Positions 62,189 to 63,947 of a stretch of 63,947 bases of DNA are shown piece after piece (the first letter of the stretch is position 1; each line of letters starts with the position of its first letter). The stretch spans positions 1 through 63,947 of the forward strand of contig MKWG01000037.1 of NCBI GenBank assembly GCA_001899685.1, given 5' to 3'. This DNA comes from Sphingobacteriales bacterium 44-15 (GTDB lineage: Bacteria > Bacteroidota > Bacteroidia > Chitinophagales > Chitinophagaceae). The notes under the pieces are model-generated. The model saw nothing but the letters and a program-made list of their open reading frames with translations, had not been told where the DNA came from and did no database searches. Both the position numbers and the translations under genes were made by a program.

Positions 62189-63865
62189 ATGAACCATACA
62201 TATTTTAAGGCATTTATTTTTTCACTCCTGGTACTAACAGGTTGTAATAAAGGACTTGACCTTGTGCCCAAAGATGCTATTTCAGACGCCACTTTCTGGA
62301 AAACAAGTGCAGATTTTAAGCTGGCGGCAAATAACCTGTATTTTTCACTTGAAGGATTTAATACATGGGACACTTATGCAGACCTGGCCTACGATGTTCC
62401 TAATTCAGTGAGTAACGGAACCTACCAGACTACTGAAAGCGACAGCAGGTGGACCAATGCATACATCTATATCAGGCGTTGTAATAAGATCATTGCAAAA
62501 ACAGCGGAGTCTCCTGTAGCTGTGGATTTAAAACAATTTTCCGGTGAAGCTAAATTTTTCAGGGCGTATAACTACTGGAGCCTGTACAAGCTTTTTGGAG
62601 AAGTGCCCATTGTCACTAAAGAACTGGATATAGAGGACGAAGAATTATATGCACCCAGGGCTACCAGGAAAGAAACAGTTGATTTCATCTTAAAAGATCT
62701 GGATGATGCTGCAGCCGAACTGCCTGACAAGAGCGCATTGTCGGGCGGCGATATCGGCAGGATCACTAAAGGCGCTGCCAATGCGCTGAAAGCAAGGGTT
62801 GCCCTGTTTGAAGGTACCTGGGGGAAATCCAGGAGCGATGCCAACGCCAATACTTACCTGGACATTGCGATTAGTGCAGCATCAACTGTGATGAACAGTT
62901 CCCAGTACTCCCTGTTTAGTGCCAAAGGTGCGCAGAGCTACCGGTATTTTTTTATTGACGAAGGTGATGATGGTTCTGAAGCAATATTAGACCGCCGATA
63001 CCAGGTGAGCATTTCCAGTCAAACCTTTCCCAGCACCGTTGGTGAAGGTCATCTGCTGCCCACTAAGAAATTAGCAGATATGTATTTGTGCGCTGACGGG
63101 CTGCCCATCAGCAAGTCGGATTTATTCCAGGGCTATGACCAAACAGGTTCGGAGTTCCGGGACCGCGATCCCCGTATGACAATGACATTCGTTGTTCCCG
63201 GTACAGGCGCCATGCAGCTTTGGTACCCTGAACCGGTTGCAAGCTGGCCTTTCTATCCCCAGAGGAATGCAAACACCGGGTATACTACCTATAAATTCCT
63301 GTCTGAAGACCCGGCTTCCAATGCGTCTCCCTTCACACTCGGATATGGTTACGACAACCATATCTTAAGATATGCTGAAGTGCTGCTTATCTACGCAGAA
63401 GCCAGCTTTGAGAAAAATAACGCCATTAGCGATGAAGACCTGAACAAATCAATTAATTTAATTCGCCAGAGGGTTAACATGCCTGCATTGACCAATAGTT
63501 TTGTAAATGACAACGCGTTGAATATGCGTGAGGAAATAAGGCGCGAAAGAACCATAGAGCTTGCGCTTGAAGGTTTCAGATATGATGACCTGCGGAGGTG
63601 GAAAACTGCAGAATACGAAATCCCGACAGATGTGAAAGGGATCAAAATTGTAGGAACTCCCTGGGCCAGTCCTATTGTGGTGGAAGGACAGGATAGAAAT
63701 CCTTATACCGATGAAAGCTGGCAAAACAGAACAGACGCCAATGGGTTTATTATCGTGGAAAGCGCTTCGGGAAGATCGTTTGATCCCAATAAGCATTACC
63801 TGATGCCATTACCTACAAAGGAAATTTTAATAAACCCTGAACTTAAACAAAATCCCAATTGGTAA
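62189..63865 (+). CDS. RagB/SusD-family nutrient-binding lipoprotein
   Basis: 558 residues. Lipobox VLTGC (then NKGLDLVPKDAISDATFW), so a surface lipoprotein. SusD-like segments: KTSADFKLAANNLYF, SGEAKFFRAYNYWSLYKLFGEVPIVTKEL, GRITKGAANALKARVALFEGTWGK, YTTYKFLSEDP, ILRYAEVLLIYAEA, IRRERTIELALEGFRYDDLRRWK. It binds sugars and delivers them to the SusC partner. Confidence 0.94.
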   Translation: MNHTYFKAFIFSLLVLTGCNKGLDLVPKDAISDATFWKTSADFKLAANNLYFSLEGFNTWDTYADLAYDVPNSVSNGTYQTTESDSRWTNAYIYIRRCNKIIAKTAESPVAVDLKQFSGEAKFFRAYNYWSLYKLFGEVPIVTKELDIEDEELYAPRATRKETVDFILKDLDDAAAELPDKSALSGGDIGRITKGAANALKARVALFEGTWGKSRSDANANTYLDIAISAASTVMNSSQYSLFSAKGAQSYRYFFIDEGDDGSEAILDRRYQVSISSQTFPSTVGEGHLLPTKKLADMYLCADGLPISKSDLFQGYDQTGSEFRDRDPRMTMTFVVPGTGAMQLWYPEPVASWPFYPQRNANTGYTTYKFLSEDPASNASPFTLGYGYDNHILRYAEVLLIYAEASFEKNNAISDEDLNKSINLIRQRVNMPALTNSFVNDNALNMREEIRRERTIELALEGFRYDDLRRWKTAEYEIPTDVKGIKIVGTPWASPIVVEGQDRNPYTDESWQNRTDANGFIIVESASGRSFDPNKHYLMPLPTKEILINPELKQNPNW

Positions 63866-63899
63866 GCTACGCGTAAATTGAGCTTCTTTTAAAATTATT

Positions 63900-63947
63900 A
63901 TGAATATTTACGTTATGAAAAGAGGGCGCATTTCAATTTTTCACAGG
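63900..63947 (+). CDS. start of the next PUL gene (3' partial)
   Basis: Only 16 codons are in the window (MNIYVMKRGRISIFHR), starting 34 bases after the susD-like stop; a second ATG is at 63915. It is probably the next gene of the polysaccharide-utilization locus, but its product cannot be told. Confidence 0.5.
   Translation, partial: MNIYVMKRGRISIFHR

Noticed and set aside
1-63947. tRNA or rRNA genes
   Set aside because: No cloverleaf with TTCRA arm or rRNA sequence found on reading intergenic regions.

Overview
The window comes from a chromosome of the phylum Bacteroidota, most likely family Chitinophagaceae. The evidence is a SusC/SusD pair, a STN-domain TonB receptor followed by a DUF4249 protein, a type IX secretion (T9SS) sorting domain, several ECF sigma factors, promoters of the TTTx-N19/20-TAnnTTTG type and nearly no purine-rich Shine-Dalgarno sequences. 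GC content looks moderate (low 40s %). No rRNA, tRNA or CRISPR array was found.

Layout. 1-3736: 3' part of a thioester-containing bacterial alpha-2-macroglobulin gene. 3737-4548: no gene, but two tandem diverged copies of a noncoding unit, each with conserved upstream sequence, a promoter-like block, a covarying hairpin and an intrinsic terminator (candidate paired small RNAs). 4549-11687: surface operon of four genes (secreted unknown, TonB receptor, DUF4249, MG2/plug-like protein). 11766-19465: minus-strand housekeeping genes (rhlE, fusA, a DUF2490 gene, rpsG, rpsL, a lipoprotein, ilvE). 19535-23935: an unknown gene, rdgB, an ECF sigma factor with a membrane partner carrying a triplicated N-terminal motif, a thioesterase and a sugar-isomerase-like protein. 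24065-26743: secreted esterase with five PKD domains and a T9SS tail. 27450-34732: glycosyltransferase, MurC paralogue, dicarboxylate symporter, CAP lipoprotein, YwqK-like protein, small lipoprotein, pyrophosphatase and a second ECF sigma/membrane protein pair. 34748-35125: a 378-bp structured element bounded by perfect 19-bp inverted repeats. 35241-46950: manA, rnhA, phzF-like, an esterase, lutCBA, a transglutaminase-like membrane protein, a JmjC-like cupin protein, clpS and priA. 47340-52114: ferredoxin, then a decaying restriction/defence operon (HTH regulator with a nonsense codon, rmuC, GmrSD-like DUF262, methyltransferase and RhuM remnants) abutting the 3' end of mnmE (52543-53934). 54550-63947: polysaccharide-utilization locus with an AraC regulator, a DUF5107-TPR protein, SusC, SusD and the first codons of a further gene.

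The genes together describe an envelope-centred heterotrophic lifestyle: TonB-dependent uptake, T9SS secretion, lactate oxidation and dicarboxylate uptake, with housekeeping translation and replication-restart genes between. Intergenic spaces repeatedly carry short degenerate repeats rich in GTGA/TCAC steps, some with a CGCAAGGCATGCCTTGCG palindrome. The most promising undescribed items are the tandem candidate small RNAs at 3803-4470 and the structured inverted-repeat element at 34748-35125.
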